64,000 nt of DNA, taken from Girardinichthys multiradiatus. Its lineage: Eukaryota > Chordata > Actinopteri > Cyprinodontiformes > Goodeidae. This document shows, piece after piece, positions 22,259 to 34,100 of the stretch (position 1 is the first letter of the stretch; every line of letters starts with the position of its first letter). The position numbers and the translations under genes were made by a program. The DNA lies in assembly GCF_021462225.1 (NCBI RefSeq), contig NC_061817.1, positions 3,222,751-3,286,750 on the forward strand, given 5' to 3'. The notes below the pieces were generated by a model. The model saw only the letters and a program-made list of their open reading frames with translations. It did no database searches and was not told the origin of the DNA.

Positions 22259-23513
22259 TGTAAGGATTATGAATCTGAGAATATTATTTAATATTTAATA
22301 TTAATATTTTAATATTTTATCAAATAATATTTCGGTCTGTTAAGGGTTGTCCTGTGAATACCAGCCCAGTAAGATGATGGTATTAGGACAAAATAGAAAG
22401 GTGTGAGACGAGCTCTGACATTATTGAACAGCAAAAACTCTGCACACACATGGAATGAATTCACACAATTTCTTAAAATACAAGAATTTATTAAGAAAAA
22501 TAAGTCAACTCAAAGTCAAACATATTGCAATCAACAAACTCTTTACTATGCTAAAACAATCCAACTAAACTACCAAGCAGAATTAAAGAATAATGAAGAC
22601 TCATGGGCTATGTACAATATCAACAAGTTGATTAAAGATGATTGAAAACCATGACTAAAAGAGTGATGCAACATTACCATGCAATATTTATGTTTGAGAA
22701 CCAAGGATTATCTTGAAGAATCTGGAACTGAAGTTAAGTTAGTCTTGGATCTAACTTAGGAAAAAATCAGCATACCTTTAGACAACCCTTCACAATGCAA
22801 GATCAGATAAAATATTATTTTAATAAAATGTTTTAAAGAATGATCTGCTGAATAAACCCAACCTTCTGGATGACTAATTCTCAATGGTGTCTCATTAGCT
22901 GCCTTTATTTATTGAAAGAATATTTAAAGAAATATTATTAAAGGAAATGGTAAAATATTTAAGGGAATATTTTGGAAAAGAGCCAAATCTTTCTGGAGAA
23001 ATGGGGCTTAATGGTGTATACTTAGTTATCAAATTTAGTTAAATGATGTTAGGGACACATTATTTACTGGATTGAAAACTAAACCTTTCTGGGTAAATAT
23101 TATTTGGCAGCAAGCACGTGTCCTTACCTGTTAGCAGTTGAAGCTAACAAAGGAAGCTGATAGCTTAGCACCAGAATCAAACACACACCTTTAAAAATAC
23201 CGTCAATAAAAGCGTTAAAATGCATAAGCGCGGATGGCGCGTTATGATCAATCTCCTGTGTTTAAAATCACCCTTTAAATAAAGTTTTAAAAACACACAA
23301 ACAAAACCAAATTTCATATTTTGATTCTAGAATTGCGCCGCTCAAGGTGGCAGCAGGTTGGAGTAGCTCTGTTACTTTTGATTCTGATTTATTCTTTTTT
23401 GGGAACTATTCCTCTTGTGAACTATTCCCCATGACTGTCCACTCCAGTGTTGGATGCTGTGCAGCTTTGAGGATTTTTCTTAATACTTAATACTCTATTT
23501 TTGGACATTTGTT

Positions 23514-24269
23514 ATGAGGCATTGCCATGGCAACGGGGTTGTTTCTTACAACCGGGAGCAGCTGATTAATATCTCAAAAGCTCAAATAATACTTCAGCTA
23601 CAACCCCAACTCCTTGATGAGTTCAAAAGGAGACGCCGTGGATGCAGAGCAGGAGCTAAGAGAAGAGAGAGAAGGAGGAAGTTCAAACCATCTCTTCCGT
23701 CGATTTTGATGGGCAATGTGAGATCGTTGGGAAACAAGTTGGATAAACTCCAAGCCCTACAAAGGACCCAGCCAGAGTACCGGGCATGCAGTATCATGTG
23801 TTTTACTGAGACATGGCTGCAGGATCAAATCCCCGACTCCAGCGTCTCTCTGCCGGGCTTTTTAACCATACGAGCAGACAGAGATTTAAAGAGGAGCGGC
23901 AAATGTAAAGGAGGTGGACTGGCAGTACTTGTGCACAACAGATGGTGTAATCCAGGACATGTTACTGTGAAGTGTCATCTCTGCAGTCCAGATATTGAAC
24001 TGTTGGCAGTACGTTTTCGTCCATATTATTTACCCAGAGAGTTCACCAGTGTTATTTTGGCAACAGTTTACGTTCCACCTTCCGCTGTTGCCGACACTGC
24101 ATGTGATGCCATCAGCTCAGTTGTTGCTAAGCTACAGACACAAAACCCCAATGCTTTTGTGGCAATTTCTGGTGATTTTAACCATGCTTCACTCTCTGCT
24201 ACACTTCCAATGTTTCAACAGTTTGTCAGCTGCTCTACCCAAGAAAACAAAACATTGGATTTGTTTTAA
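23514..24269 (+). pseudogene. LINE endonuclease (APE-like) segment
   Basis: 251 codons with a basic N terminus (RRRRGCRAGAKRRERRRK) followed by the apurinic-endonuclease-like fold. Landmarks in order are GNVRSLGNKLDKL (Asn), CFTETWL (Glu), GGGLAVLVHNRWC, ATVYVPP, SGDFNHA (Asp, Asn) and NKTLDLF. The frame ends at a stop at 24269 because of a frameshift. The expected SDH motif falls in the next frame near 24320 (KSDHNLVFL-like, DQITILFF in the other frame). The nicking residues before the break are present, but the protein is truncated. Confidence 0.85.
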
Positions 24270-24395
24270 GGAAATGTCAAGGGCTCATACATCTCTACGG
24301 CAAGACCTCCTCTTGGCAAATCAGATCACAATCTTGTTTTTCTCTGCTCGAAATACAAGCCTCTTGTTCAGAGGCAACCTGAAATAAAGAGGACT

Positions 24396-24860
24396 GTGAG
24401 AAAATGGTCACAGGAATCTGAAGAAGCTCTGCAAGGTTGCTTTGAGGCTACAGACTGGGACGCACTGTGCCAGCCACATGAAGAGGACAGCAATGCCATG
24501 ATTGAATGTGTAACCGACTATATAAACTTCTGTGTGGATAACATCATCCCCACCAGAACCGTGAGATGCTTCCCCAATAACAAACCTTGGATCACCAGTG
24601 ACCTGAAGGACCTGCTTAACAAGAAAAAAAGAGCCTTCAGGCAGGGAGACAGATAATTATTGAGGATTATACAGAAGCAACTTAAAGTCAAGATAAGAGA
24701 CAGAAAGGAGGTGTACAAGAAGAAGCTGGAGAGCAAGCTCCAGCAAAACAATATCAGAGATGTGTGGACAGGGATGAAGATAACAGGCTTCAAGCAGAAG
24801 GATGATCAGACCGTTGGAGGTCTGGACAGAGCCAATGAACTGAACACATTTTTTCAATAG
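24396..24860 (+). pseudogene. LINE linker between endonuclease and RT, with stop codons
   Basis: The frame reads RKWSQESEEALQGCFEATDWD, NNKPWITSDLKDLLNKKKRAF and, after an in-frame TAA at about 24654-24656, VYKKKLESKLQQNNIRDVWTGMK. This is the conserved region before the RT in CR1/L2/Rex1-like LINEs. A further stop at 24858-24860 separates it from the RT frame. Two nonsense codons in this stretch confirm decay. Confidence 0.8.
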
Positions 24861-25014
24861 GTTCAGTTCAGAAACAAGCTTCGCATCCTCCTCTCCTGCT
24901 CACAGCCAAACAGACATTCCATCTTCCTTTGACCCACAGGACCCACAGCTGTCCAGTAACACCTCACATTTTTTATCTTCCACCTCAGCCCTAGACCCTT
25001 CTGCTTTTACATGT

Positions 25015-26337
25015 TTGCCTTCAACCATATCAGAAGATGCTGATACTTCCTTTGCTTCCCCCTTCCACCTGTGTGTCTCAAGAAGTCAGGTGAAGAGACA
25101 ACTGGAGAGACTGAATAGGAATAAGGCTGCAGGTCCAGATCATGTCAGACCTAGAGTTCTGACGGCCTGTGCAGAGCAGCTCTGTGGGATTCTCCAGCAC
25201 CTCTTCAACGTTAGCCTGGCCCAGACGAAGGTTCCAGTGTTGTGGAAGACCTCCTGTCTTGTTCCGGTACCAAAGAAAACTCACCCATCAGTCCTCAATG
25301 ACTATAGACCTGTTGCCCTGACATCTCACATCATGAAGGTCCTAGAGAGCCTCCTGTTGGCCCACCTGAGTAAGCAAACAGTAAACCATCAGGACCCCCT
25401 TCAGTTTGCTTATCACTGTGGAGTTGGAGTTGAAGATGCCATCATACACCTGCTTCAACAAACCCACTGTCATCTGGACAAAGCCAGTAGCACTGTGAGG
25501 ATCATGTTCTTTGATTTCTCCAGTGCATTTAAAACAGTCCAACCTGATTTGCTTTGTCAGAAACTCCAGAAGGCTCAGGTGGAGGCCTCAACAATCTCCT
25601 GGATCAAAGACTACCTGACAAACAGACCACAGTTTGTGAGACTGATGGGTTGTGAGTCTAACCATGTAGTCAGCAGCGCAGGAGCACCACAGGGGACTGT
25701 ACTCTCACCATTCCTTTTCACCTCGTACACCTCAGACTTCCAGTACAAGACAGACTACTGTCATCTGCAGAAATACTTTGTGGACCGCTTTGTGGCATGG
25801 TGTGGAAACAATCATCTCATTTTGAACATGACTAAAACAAAGGAGATGATTGTAGATTTTAAGAGAAACAGGAACAAGTCAAAAACTATTTCTATTATGG
25901 GAGAAGAAGTGGAGGTGGTGGAGGGGTATAAATACCTTGGTGTTCACCTGGACAACAGACTAGAGTGGAGATGCAACTGTGAATACATCTACAAGAAGGG
26001 ACAGAGCAGACTGTACTTCTTGAGGAAGCTTAGGTCCTTTGGTGTTTGCAGCAAGATGCTGTATATCTTTTATAAGTCTGTTGTGGAGAGTGTGATCTCT
26101 TCTGCCATCATCTGCTGGGGAAGCAGCATCAGAGCCAGGGACTTAAAAAAGCTCAACAAGCTGATAAAAAAGGCTGGCTCTGTTCTGGGGACTCTTCTGG
26201 AACCTCTGGAGATCATTGTGGAAAGACGGATTCTTCATAAAATGAAGAACATTATGGAGAACCCTGAGCATCCTCTTCATGAGACTGTCCTACAACAACA
26301 GTGTCTTCAGTCAGAGACTTCTTCAGATCTGCTGTAA
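25015..26337 (+). pseudogene. LINE reverse transcriptase frame lacking motif C
   Basis: A 440-codon open frame with RT order NKAAGPDHVRPRVL, PVPKKTHPSVLNDYRPVALTS, FFDFSSAFKTV (motif A Asp), SSAGAPQGTVLSPFLF (motif B), NHLILNMTKTKEMIVDF and YKYLGVHLD. It closes with the C-terminal block LLEPLEIIVERR...NPEHPLHE. Between DYCHLQKYF and VDRFVAWCGNN the catalytic motif C is missing. The relative at 54734-55330 has YSDDSAVVGWIRDGQ exactly there. The loss is in frame, about 20 residues, so the frame stays open while the enzyme cannot polymerise. This is easily mistaken for an intact gene. Confidence 0.85.
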
Positions 26338-27196
26338 GGCGGAGCACTACAGGAGATCCTTCCTGCCCACAGCCATCAGCATCTACAACGGCTCTTTCAG
26401 GAAACCTTCATAATATGAGCTATAACAACATTTAATTTCCCTTTGGGATTAATAAAGTATTTTTGAATTGAATTGAATTGAATTGAATAAAATGAAAAAT
26501 GTTTAGATCATTTCAATCTAAATCTTTCTCTATTTCTCTTCCCAAAACCTATTCTCATGAACCGTGCTTAGAAGTTGTCCGGGCGACGACAACGTTTGAA
26601 GAATGGTCCATTGTGAACAAAGGGTTAGCTTCCAGCTAACCTCCGGAACAGTGACTGGGTGTCTCGTTCTGCCCGCTGACCACACTGCACGTTACCACGG
26701 GAGGCAGCTCCTATTGTCGTCCTTTCAGACCGGGGAAAAACCACTCCACTCTGCTTCGTAGAGACAGCGTCTCTGCAGGGAACTCTGGAACACAGTTTGC
26801 TTCTGCAGACCTCAGAGAGAATGTAAAGCAAGGCTTATACCTTAATCTCCCTTTTATGAATGAATACTGGATTCTTTCAACAGTAATTCATCAATATTTA
26901 ACTTGTGCATATGAGCGCGTGATCTTATGACACCCTTGGATCCAGTTTGAAGAGTTTATGCCTGTTTGACAGCAAAGAGACATTAGCGTCCAGCCTCGCA
27001 CAGAGTCCGGATGGTAGAGAAAGACTTGTGGGGGAAGTGGGGGTTTTATGTGGACAGTGGCATCATGGGAAGTTCGTTGTTACCCCCAATTCCTAAGTTG
27101 TGCCGGAAGTAGGTTAATGCAATTTATTTTGAAAGTTCCAGAAATGTCTGTACCGCATTTCCTGTTGTAACTCATAGCTGTGGGTCCCAACAAGTA

Positions 27197-28739
27197 ACAA
27201 ATGCATGGACTAGTTTTTCAGCATCACTTCAGGATAGGATATTTCTAATTTTGGCAATGTTCTGGAGTTGAAAAAAAATGAAATCCTAGAAACCTGTTTA
27301 ATATGGGATTTAAATGACATGTCCTGGTCAAAAATAACACCAAGGTTTTTTACATTATTACCGGATGTCAATTTATGTCTTCAAGACATGCTTGTAGTCT
27401 GTCTAACTGGTTGGGCTCATCAGTATTTATGGATAAGTAAAGCTGAGTATCATCAGCGTAACAGTTAAAATTTATTCTATGCTGCCTGATAATTTTACCT
27501 ATTGGAAGCATATATATATATATATAGTGAAGAGAATTGGCCCAAGTACTGAACCTTGTGGTATTCCACAATTAACCCTAGAGTTTAAAGATGATTTATC
27601 ATTTACATGAACAAATTGGAATCTGTCAGACAAATAAGATTTAATCCCGTGATCCCTACAGCATATTCCAGCCTTACTAAGAGAATATTGTCATCAACTG
27701 TATCAAATGCAGCACTGAGATCTAACAGGACAAGTACAGACACAAGTCAATTTTCTGAGGCCATAAGAATATCATTATTGACTTTAAGCAGAGCTGTTTC
27801 AGTGCTATGATGAGCTCTGAAACCTGACTGAAACTCTTCAAACAGGTCATTGCTGTGTAAATGCTAACACATTTGATTAGCAACTATTTTCTCAAGAATT
27901 GTAGATAAGAACGGAAGATTGGATATAGGTCTGTAATTTTTCAAGTCATCTCGATCAAGTGAAGGTTTCTTAAGTAAAGGTTTAATTACAGCTACCTTAA
28001 AAGCCTGTGGTACATATCCATTTACTAAGGATAGATTAATCATATCTAAAATGGGGGTTGTAATCAGAGGGAACACTTCCTTGAATAATTTGGTTGGGAT
28101 TGGGTCTAACATACAAGTTGAAGGTTTAGAAGAGCCTTATATTTCTGATAACTCAGGAAGCTCCACAGGATCAAAACAGCACATCAGGTTCTACAGTTAC
28201 TTCCAATGCTGTCTCACTTACTGAGGGTGAAGTAATCATCTTCGGGAGTATGTCAAAGATTATATTTTTAAATAGAATCAATTTTATTTAAAAAGAATGC
28301 CATAAAGTCATGACTGCTGAGAGCCAAGGGAATGGATGACTCAACAAAGCTATGACTCAGTGTAAGTTTAGCAATCGTACTAAAGAGAAACCTATGATTA
28401 TTCTTGTTCTCTTCTATTAATGATGAGAAATAAGCTGTTCTGGCTTGATGAAGTGTCTTTTTATACAACAGTAGGCTATTTTTCCTACAGTAGGGCATCA
28501 TTTTCTCTCCAATTTTCTAACAGTCGGTCAGTCATTTTCTACCGCTTATTCCATAGTGGGTCACGGGGGAGCTGGTGCCTATCTCCAGCAGTCTATGGGC
28601 GAGAGGCAGGGTACACCCTGGACAGGGCAATTTTCTAACATTGTTCTTTAAAGTACGCAGCTCTGAAATAAACCACGGAGCCAGCCTCCTATGAATAATT
28701 ACCTTTTTCGAGGTGGCTGCATTGTCTAATACACCACGC
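27197..28739 (-). pseudogene. L2 LINE, 5' part of the split copy (RT region)
   Basis: Minus-strand pieces in order from the right are RQARTAYFSSLIEENKNNHRFLFSTIAKL (28268-28501) and IPTKLFKEVFPLIT...FKVAVIKPLLKKPSLDRDDLKNYRPIS (27864-28112). After stops comes [27 protein letters not shown] (27368-27571), with the YADD motif. About 140 bp present in the sister at 57980-58135 is deleted near 27372. A short AT microsatellite at about 27511-27527 lies within. The copy is broken by an extra 106-bp insertion at 28522 and ends at about 28739. Confidence 0.85.
28522..28627 (+). mobile_element. 106-bp repeat insert with 12-bp target duplication
   Basis: The 12-mer CAATTTTCTAAC occurs on both sides (28510-28521 and 28628-28639), and the L2 sister copy has it once. 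The insert (CATTTTCTACCGCTTATTCC, then GTGGGTCACGGGG and CTCCAGCAGTCTATGGG) is a piece of the repeat also found at 52418-52797 and 53450-53530. Confidence 0.85.
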
Positions 28740-29150
28740 AAATGAAGCCACAAATACCTGTTATCCGACATCAGGAGCATGTACATGGACACATGTGGGT
28801 CTTTGCAGCCAACAACAGAACATCTGCCTTTGAGGGTAGCCATTGTAAAGCTTGTGTAAGGTAAAACCGGCCAATGAGACGTGATCCTCTACTGAAAATC
28901 AAGTGGGTGGAGCTTTGGTGGTCAGGGGCGGGACTCAGATAATGTTGCTAGGTGCCAGCGTAATTGTGACGTCACAATTGCACAGTTTTTGAAATGGCAC
29001 GTTTTCTAGAAAATATAAAACATTTGTTTAGAGCCAAACAATGGCTGAATGTTTTTTTGTGTTTACGTTTGGACTGTTTGTAGAAGCATTAGAGGCCCAA
29101 ATGGAAATATCAAAACGATCTAAAGTGAATTTTGCGTAATAGTTCCCCTT
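28740..29150. repeat. dispersed repeat, copy 2 of 2
   Basis: Parallel to 8177-8600 across its length in the same orientation, including the CAATTGTGACGTCACAATT-like block, where it preserves a full TGACGTCA palindrome at about 28966. Non-coding. Confidence 0.65.
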
Positions 29151-29610
29151 TTGACCATCTAGTAGGACAAGGAGAATAAATGAACTGAGAGGAGAGTATG
29201 AGCTACATGGGTGATAACATAGTTTCTTACAGCACACATTTAGATAGAAAAGGACAACAACTTAAGGTAAAGTTTAAGGAAATTGCCATGCCTGCCACAG
29301 GCACAACAGGTTAAGCAGAATTGTTATACCAAGGTGTACAAACCCAGCTCAACTGTGCCATTCAAAGTGTGATAATATTCATATTTGGATTGCACTTTTC
29401 TGCACTCATCTTCAGCAGATGATTTTATGGTCATATGAATAATTGATCAGTAGTTAAAAAACAAAAACTCTATTGGTAATTAAATGTTAAATAACAATGA
29501 AAGAAAATATTTATGTCAGTTGATTTAAAATGTTTGAAACCCAAAGTGTGTTGATGGAGGTAGTAGACCTCCTGCTATTTTAGTTGGGGACCCCGTCATC
29601 TAAATGATTT
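29151..29610 (+). pseudogene. hAT-type transposase relic, copy 2
   Basis: Nucleotide-level similarity to 13400-13740, with the faint reading KEIAMPATGTTG and AELLYQGVQTQLN. More decayed than copy 1, with no open frame. Confidence 0.45.
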
Positions 29611-31129
29611 TTCCAGCAAAATCAAGCATTAGCACAACAACTAGCCAAAGATCAGATATTAGTTTAAAATCTGTATCATCATGTGTAATATCAATTGTAC
29701 TGTATGACTGTAACAATCACTTACCTACTGTACTGTATGTGTATTATCTTATTTGTATTTTGCATAACATTGTTTTAAATTAGCATTGTACATGATTAAG
29801 AATATACTACAGAATAATGTCAGTAAAATACCTTAATGTCATCTCCAGATGAATTTGGGAATTATGACTTGATCCGTGTCACCATGGAAACAGAGGTTAA
29901 ATTTTATCTGTGACAGAGATCACACTTTCCCTGAAGGTTTAAATATCAAACCTGTTTTTGAATACTCTTGATTTTGCTTTGATTGAAAAAAGAATCCATC
30001 TGGAGGTGTTGGGTTTGCTTTCTATCTAAACAACGTCGTCATTCAATACAGGACACTGAATGAGGAAGAACTAACATGAACAGGGGGAACAGGGGATGAA
30101 GATGAAAGAGAAGGGAATGAGAAGTGAAGCGGAGTACATGGTCAGGTCAAATGCTTCGTTTTTGGGTGAAACAAAGTTCACATTACCATACAGTGTGTGT
30201 GACCGAATTTGTAACCAAGTGACGCCAATAGATAGAGCTTCTATTGTGCTGTTGTATATACAGCCACCCCCACCCGCTAACCCACACACACTTACGTGCA
30301 CATTTGCACACTTGTCTCATTATGAGAATAAAGTTCACTATCATAGATACAGCAGCCTCCTGAGGTTTAAGAATGCACACAGCACACACATACAGACGCA
30401 GACTCAGACACAGATTTGTGTGCGGCAGTTACCTGATAAACTGGAGAACATGCAAGTGTTTGTGAATGCACATCTGTGAGCAGAAATTGAACCCCTGAAC
30501 TGTGTTTAACCCCCTCTCTCTCATTCTCCCTGCTCTGTACATCCTTCATCTGGCCTTTTTTGTTGTTTTTCACCTTCCTCTTTCTCTTCCTGTTTTTGAC
30601 ACCTTCATTTGTTTTCATCTCAATCTTTTTGCCTCTCTCTTTGTCAGCAGCACAGAAACTGGATTCAGGTGCTCTGAGCTCATGACTAAATTTATTCAGC
30701 AATCCGCTTTGAGAATGCTAAATGATTGGACAAAGAAAAAATGCTGGTGCATGAACACATACACACATTCTCACACGCAAATAAATTAGTGATCATTTAC
30801 AAGTCATCTGGGTAAACCGCAAATATTAAATTGGATGTTAAATTGACCTATTTATGAAAAGTGTTGTGGCGACAAAATGAAATTAGTTTTTATTATTGAT
30901 TATTTATCTGCTATTTGGCTCTTTTGATGGCACATGTAAAATGTTCAAATGTGTTGAATAAAGAAAACTTAGATGTTTAAAAACAAAATCATGTTTATCA
31001 ACATCACCTAAATTTATTAAAATAGGTACAAATAAGGATCACCAAAATGGTGTTGTAATTATGTTTTTTAACTTTGTCCTTTTTCCACTGTTTTGCCACA
31101 TTATTCCACCACATGAAAGTATGCATTGT

Positions 31130-31137
<8 letters not shown>
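29611..31137. other. anonymous sequence
   Basis: Open frames at 30096-30479, 30367-30702 and 30502-30789 overlap on opposite strands and have no recognised motif. They sit in CA-rich and CT-rich low-complexity sequence. Nothing else supported. Confidence 0.4.

Positions 31138-31160
<23 letters not shown>
31138..31160. repeat. AT microsatellite
   Basis: About 11 uninterrupted AT units. Confidence 0.9.
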
Positions 31161-34100
31161 GTGTAAAGCCAATAAATCATTAAAAGTAGGAAATAAATTG
31201 AATGACCAGAACTTTTTAAGAGATTATAAAGAGAGATTATAAAATACAAAATGCAATTATAAAATTCAAAATAAAAATGTGAAATACAATAAAATTCTAA
31301 ATATGTACATACACTGAAAATATGTCAATTGAAAAGTGAATATGTATTAAAGCAGTTTTACATTGTGCAGTATAAATTCCTATAAATTTGATATTTTTAT
31401 TTTAAGAATATATATTTTTTCAAATCCGGACTGTATTCTGCTACAGTCACAACAAGCTTATATAAGGCTCCAAACAAAAATATGCTGTTGCAGGAAGATT
31501 AATATTTTTGCTTATGAAGAACAATTTACCGAATATTACTGTATTTAAAATAGTTTGTAGATCTTTAATCAGGGGCCACTGAATTAAAATAAATTTAAAA
31601 TAAAATTATGTTTGTTACAAATTTTACATTTGTAAAGATTGTAATTTTTCTAACTTAGAGTGATTACAAAATATCAGAACAGTTCCTTTCATTTTTACTT
31701 TTAGTTTTGTTTTTTTGCAGTTTTTTAATGGTACTGATAATGTCCCATGATAAAATAGATAAAATGTAGATCACATAAAAACTACATTTAATGTGTCTTT
31801 GGCCTTACCTCAAAAGTAGTTTAATAACACAAATGATATTAGTTTATATCATAGGTGTTATTGCCACAATCTTTTTATTTTCTCTCTGTTTTCATATTGT
31901 TTCTCCAAATTTCATCTCATAAATTTTTTTGTATTTAATGTAAATTACTTAATATATTTCTATTTGTTTTAATTCAATCTACTACATTTTTCAATTGAAA
32001 TTTTTTAAAATTGAGGTTTTTTGTTTGTTTGTTTTTTATTTACTCCCCTGAGATGGGCCTTTTGTGTTATTTCTATTTGTAAGCCCAGTCTTATTTCTGA
32101 AAACATGTTGTCCTCCTACAAGGAGTTTGGTCAATTCCAAAAATATAAAAATTATCCCCCCATAATTCTGGTAGCATCATTTCAGCATACCTTAGTAATC
32201 GGAGTTTGTGAGCACTTGTCAACAGCAGGACAGTCTTCCATCCTTTCGCACCCAAGCAAATGTTTTTTTTGTGTCAACATGCAGTGAACCCGTGAACTGA
32301 ACTTGAACCGACAGCTGGTTCATCAAAAGTGCAAAAGGCGTCCTTAATGTCCACACTGACAAGAGCATAGGTTTTTGTTCATGTTGCTCCAAATTACAAT
32401 TAATACCATAACACACCTGCCTCATTCATGGTCAATATTTTACACATTGTTTCAATGTCAGATAAAAAACATAGCTGGAAGGTAGGTAACTCATATCCCC
32501 ATGTCCAGGTCCAAAGAGTTTTAGGGTTCAAAACAACAAAAGCAGGTGGCTACATGTTCAAATGTTTGTGTCATTAAATGAATGAATGAATGTTTCTACA
32601 ATGCTAAGCAGGAACCAAATATATACCATAAAAATAAGTAAAGGTCAAAAGCTGATTTAAATATATAAATTTGGAAATTACGAAAACGCAACAATTAATT
32701 GGATTAACAAAGAGTGGCAGGGATGCTTCTAAACAGATTTTGGCAGTAAAAATGTCAGTGACAAAAAAAGTGTCATTTGGAATAATAACTATAATTGGTA
32801 CCATTTTTTGTTTTATTTTTTTAGATGTAGATTGGATTTAGAAAAAACTTTGGTGTTTATCATATTAATTATTTCATGTATTTCGTAAATGCAGTAGTTT
32901 GTTGTATATCATCTAATTTAGTCCAGTTCATTTTTTTCATATCAGATTCATTCCTAAAAATGCAAGGTTTATTTATTTTTTTATTTTCTAACTGAATTAC
33001 ACCACTGAGACTGGTCTTCAAAATGTATTTGTCCTTGTAACTCCAGTCTTATTTCTGATAGCAAGTATGTAGCTACCATGTTGTCTACCTACACACTGTT
33101 TGTAAAATAATGCATCAATAAATTTATATGATTTTACTGATAACTATCCCACTGTAATTTCAACAGCATCACTTGAGCTTCCCACATTTATCAGTGATAG
33201 ATGTTTGAGTGCTTGTCAGAACTGAAAACTAGTCATATAAATGTTCTTTAAATGTTACTCCATCAAAACGTTTCATCTCCTAATTTATCCTATATTTGTT
33301 ATCTTTAAGTCAGTCATTCAAATCTTTAGTAAGTTAAAATTTTGATTTTATTCCTTAATAAATAGTTACGTTTTACTACTAGTAGTTTTTAATTTTTTTT
33401 ATTTATAATGAAAATAAAAATGGGGCATATCAAGTATGTTCATTTTAAATTATTGATGTCCTGGTTCTGTAATGATTTGTAAGAGTTGTTCCCCTTCTAG
33501 TAGTTCCAGTTTAGACTTCACTTCAACGTACGTGCACCCAGGCATGTACATAGACCATCTCTGTCTGGTCTGAATAGGAAGTGATAAGTCATTGGCTGAA
33601 GGGAGGAGACGGTGAACTCCTACTGAACTCTCACCTTCCTGGGACCTTTGCCAGAAGAGGGAAATCCATGAGAACAGAATTAAAAGCTAAAGATTAGGTG
33701 AATAGCCAGGAAAAGATTGTTTCTAAATATGCTGAGGAAGAATTACCAGGTTGGAAAAAGAGAAGAAAAATGAATACCTTCATTTGTAACACTGGCAGAC
33801 AGGAAGATAGAGCTCAAGAGAATATTAAAAAAGGAAAACAAAATCTGTGGGGTCTTTCAAAGCAGGAAAAAAGATTTGAACAGCAATGAAAAAAGCAAAA
33901 AGTGGAATAACAGGAGAATTGGCACAAGGGGGCAGTATTTGGTCAGACTAGAATCCACTCAAAGACATCTCCAGGTGGGGCAATGAGTGGGAGGAGCCTT
34001 AGGTGCAGTGACCTAAGGACAGAAAGATTGCCAACTAATAATGTCTGGTGATCCCACTGGTAGTGTCAGGTAGTCATAGCGAGTTGGGGCGTATGCAGGT

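Larger units (their letters stand above)
23330..26488 (+). mobile_element. jockey-superfamily LINE, nearly full length but defective
   Basis: It runs from a GC-rich 5' end (GCGCCGCTCAAGGTGG) through endonuclease and reverse transcriptase coding parts. It ends with GGGATTAATAAAGTATTTTTG and AATTG repeats. It is inserted in the long LTR, with LTR-like sequence on both sides. At about 3.15 kb it has one ORF region, broken by frameshifts and stops. The same family left a tail at 15233 and a fragment at 54745. Confidence 0.85.
20895..27192 (-). mobile_element. LTR retroelement remnant inserted in L2, itself containing a LINE
   Basis: Boundaries are given by the interrupted L2. A 4-bp duplication AGTA lies at 20891-20894 and 27193-27196, and the element ends are TGTTG and CAACA. 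The segment 20895-21004 is repeated at 22259-22370 (GATTATGAATCTGAG, then a run of AATATT words, then CTGTGAATACCAGCCCAG), so these are two LTR ends in the same orientation. On the minus strand the 5' LTR is 22259-27192 minus the nested LINE (about 1.8 kb). The internal remnant is 21005-22258, and only about 110 bp of the 3' LTR remains. No gag, pol or env domain can be recognised inside, so it is too deleted to classify. Confidence 0.75.
22259..27192 (-). repeat. 5' LTR, split by a LINE (22259-23329 and 26489-27192)
   Basis: The two pieces together make a long LTR of about 1.8 kb, starting TGTAAG and ending CAACA on the plus strand. The outer part is GC-richer and shares blocks with the separate LTR-like region at 8682-11750, supporting one dispersed family. 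Exact junctions with the LINE are uncertain by several bases. Confidence 0.6.

Noticed and set aside
30096..30479. 127-codon frame as a gene
   Set aside because: Overlaps frames on the opposite strand in low-complexity sequence and has no recognisable domain.
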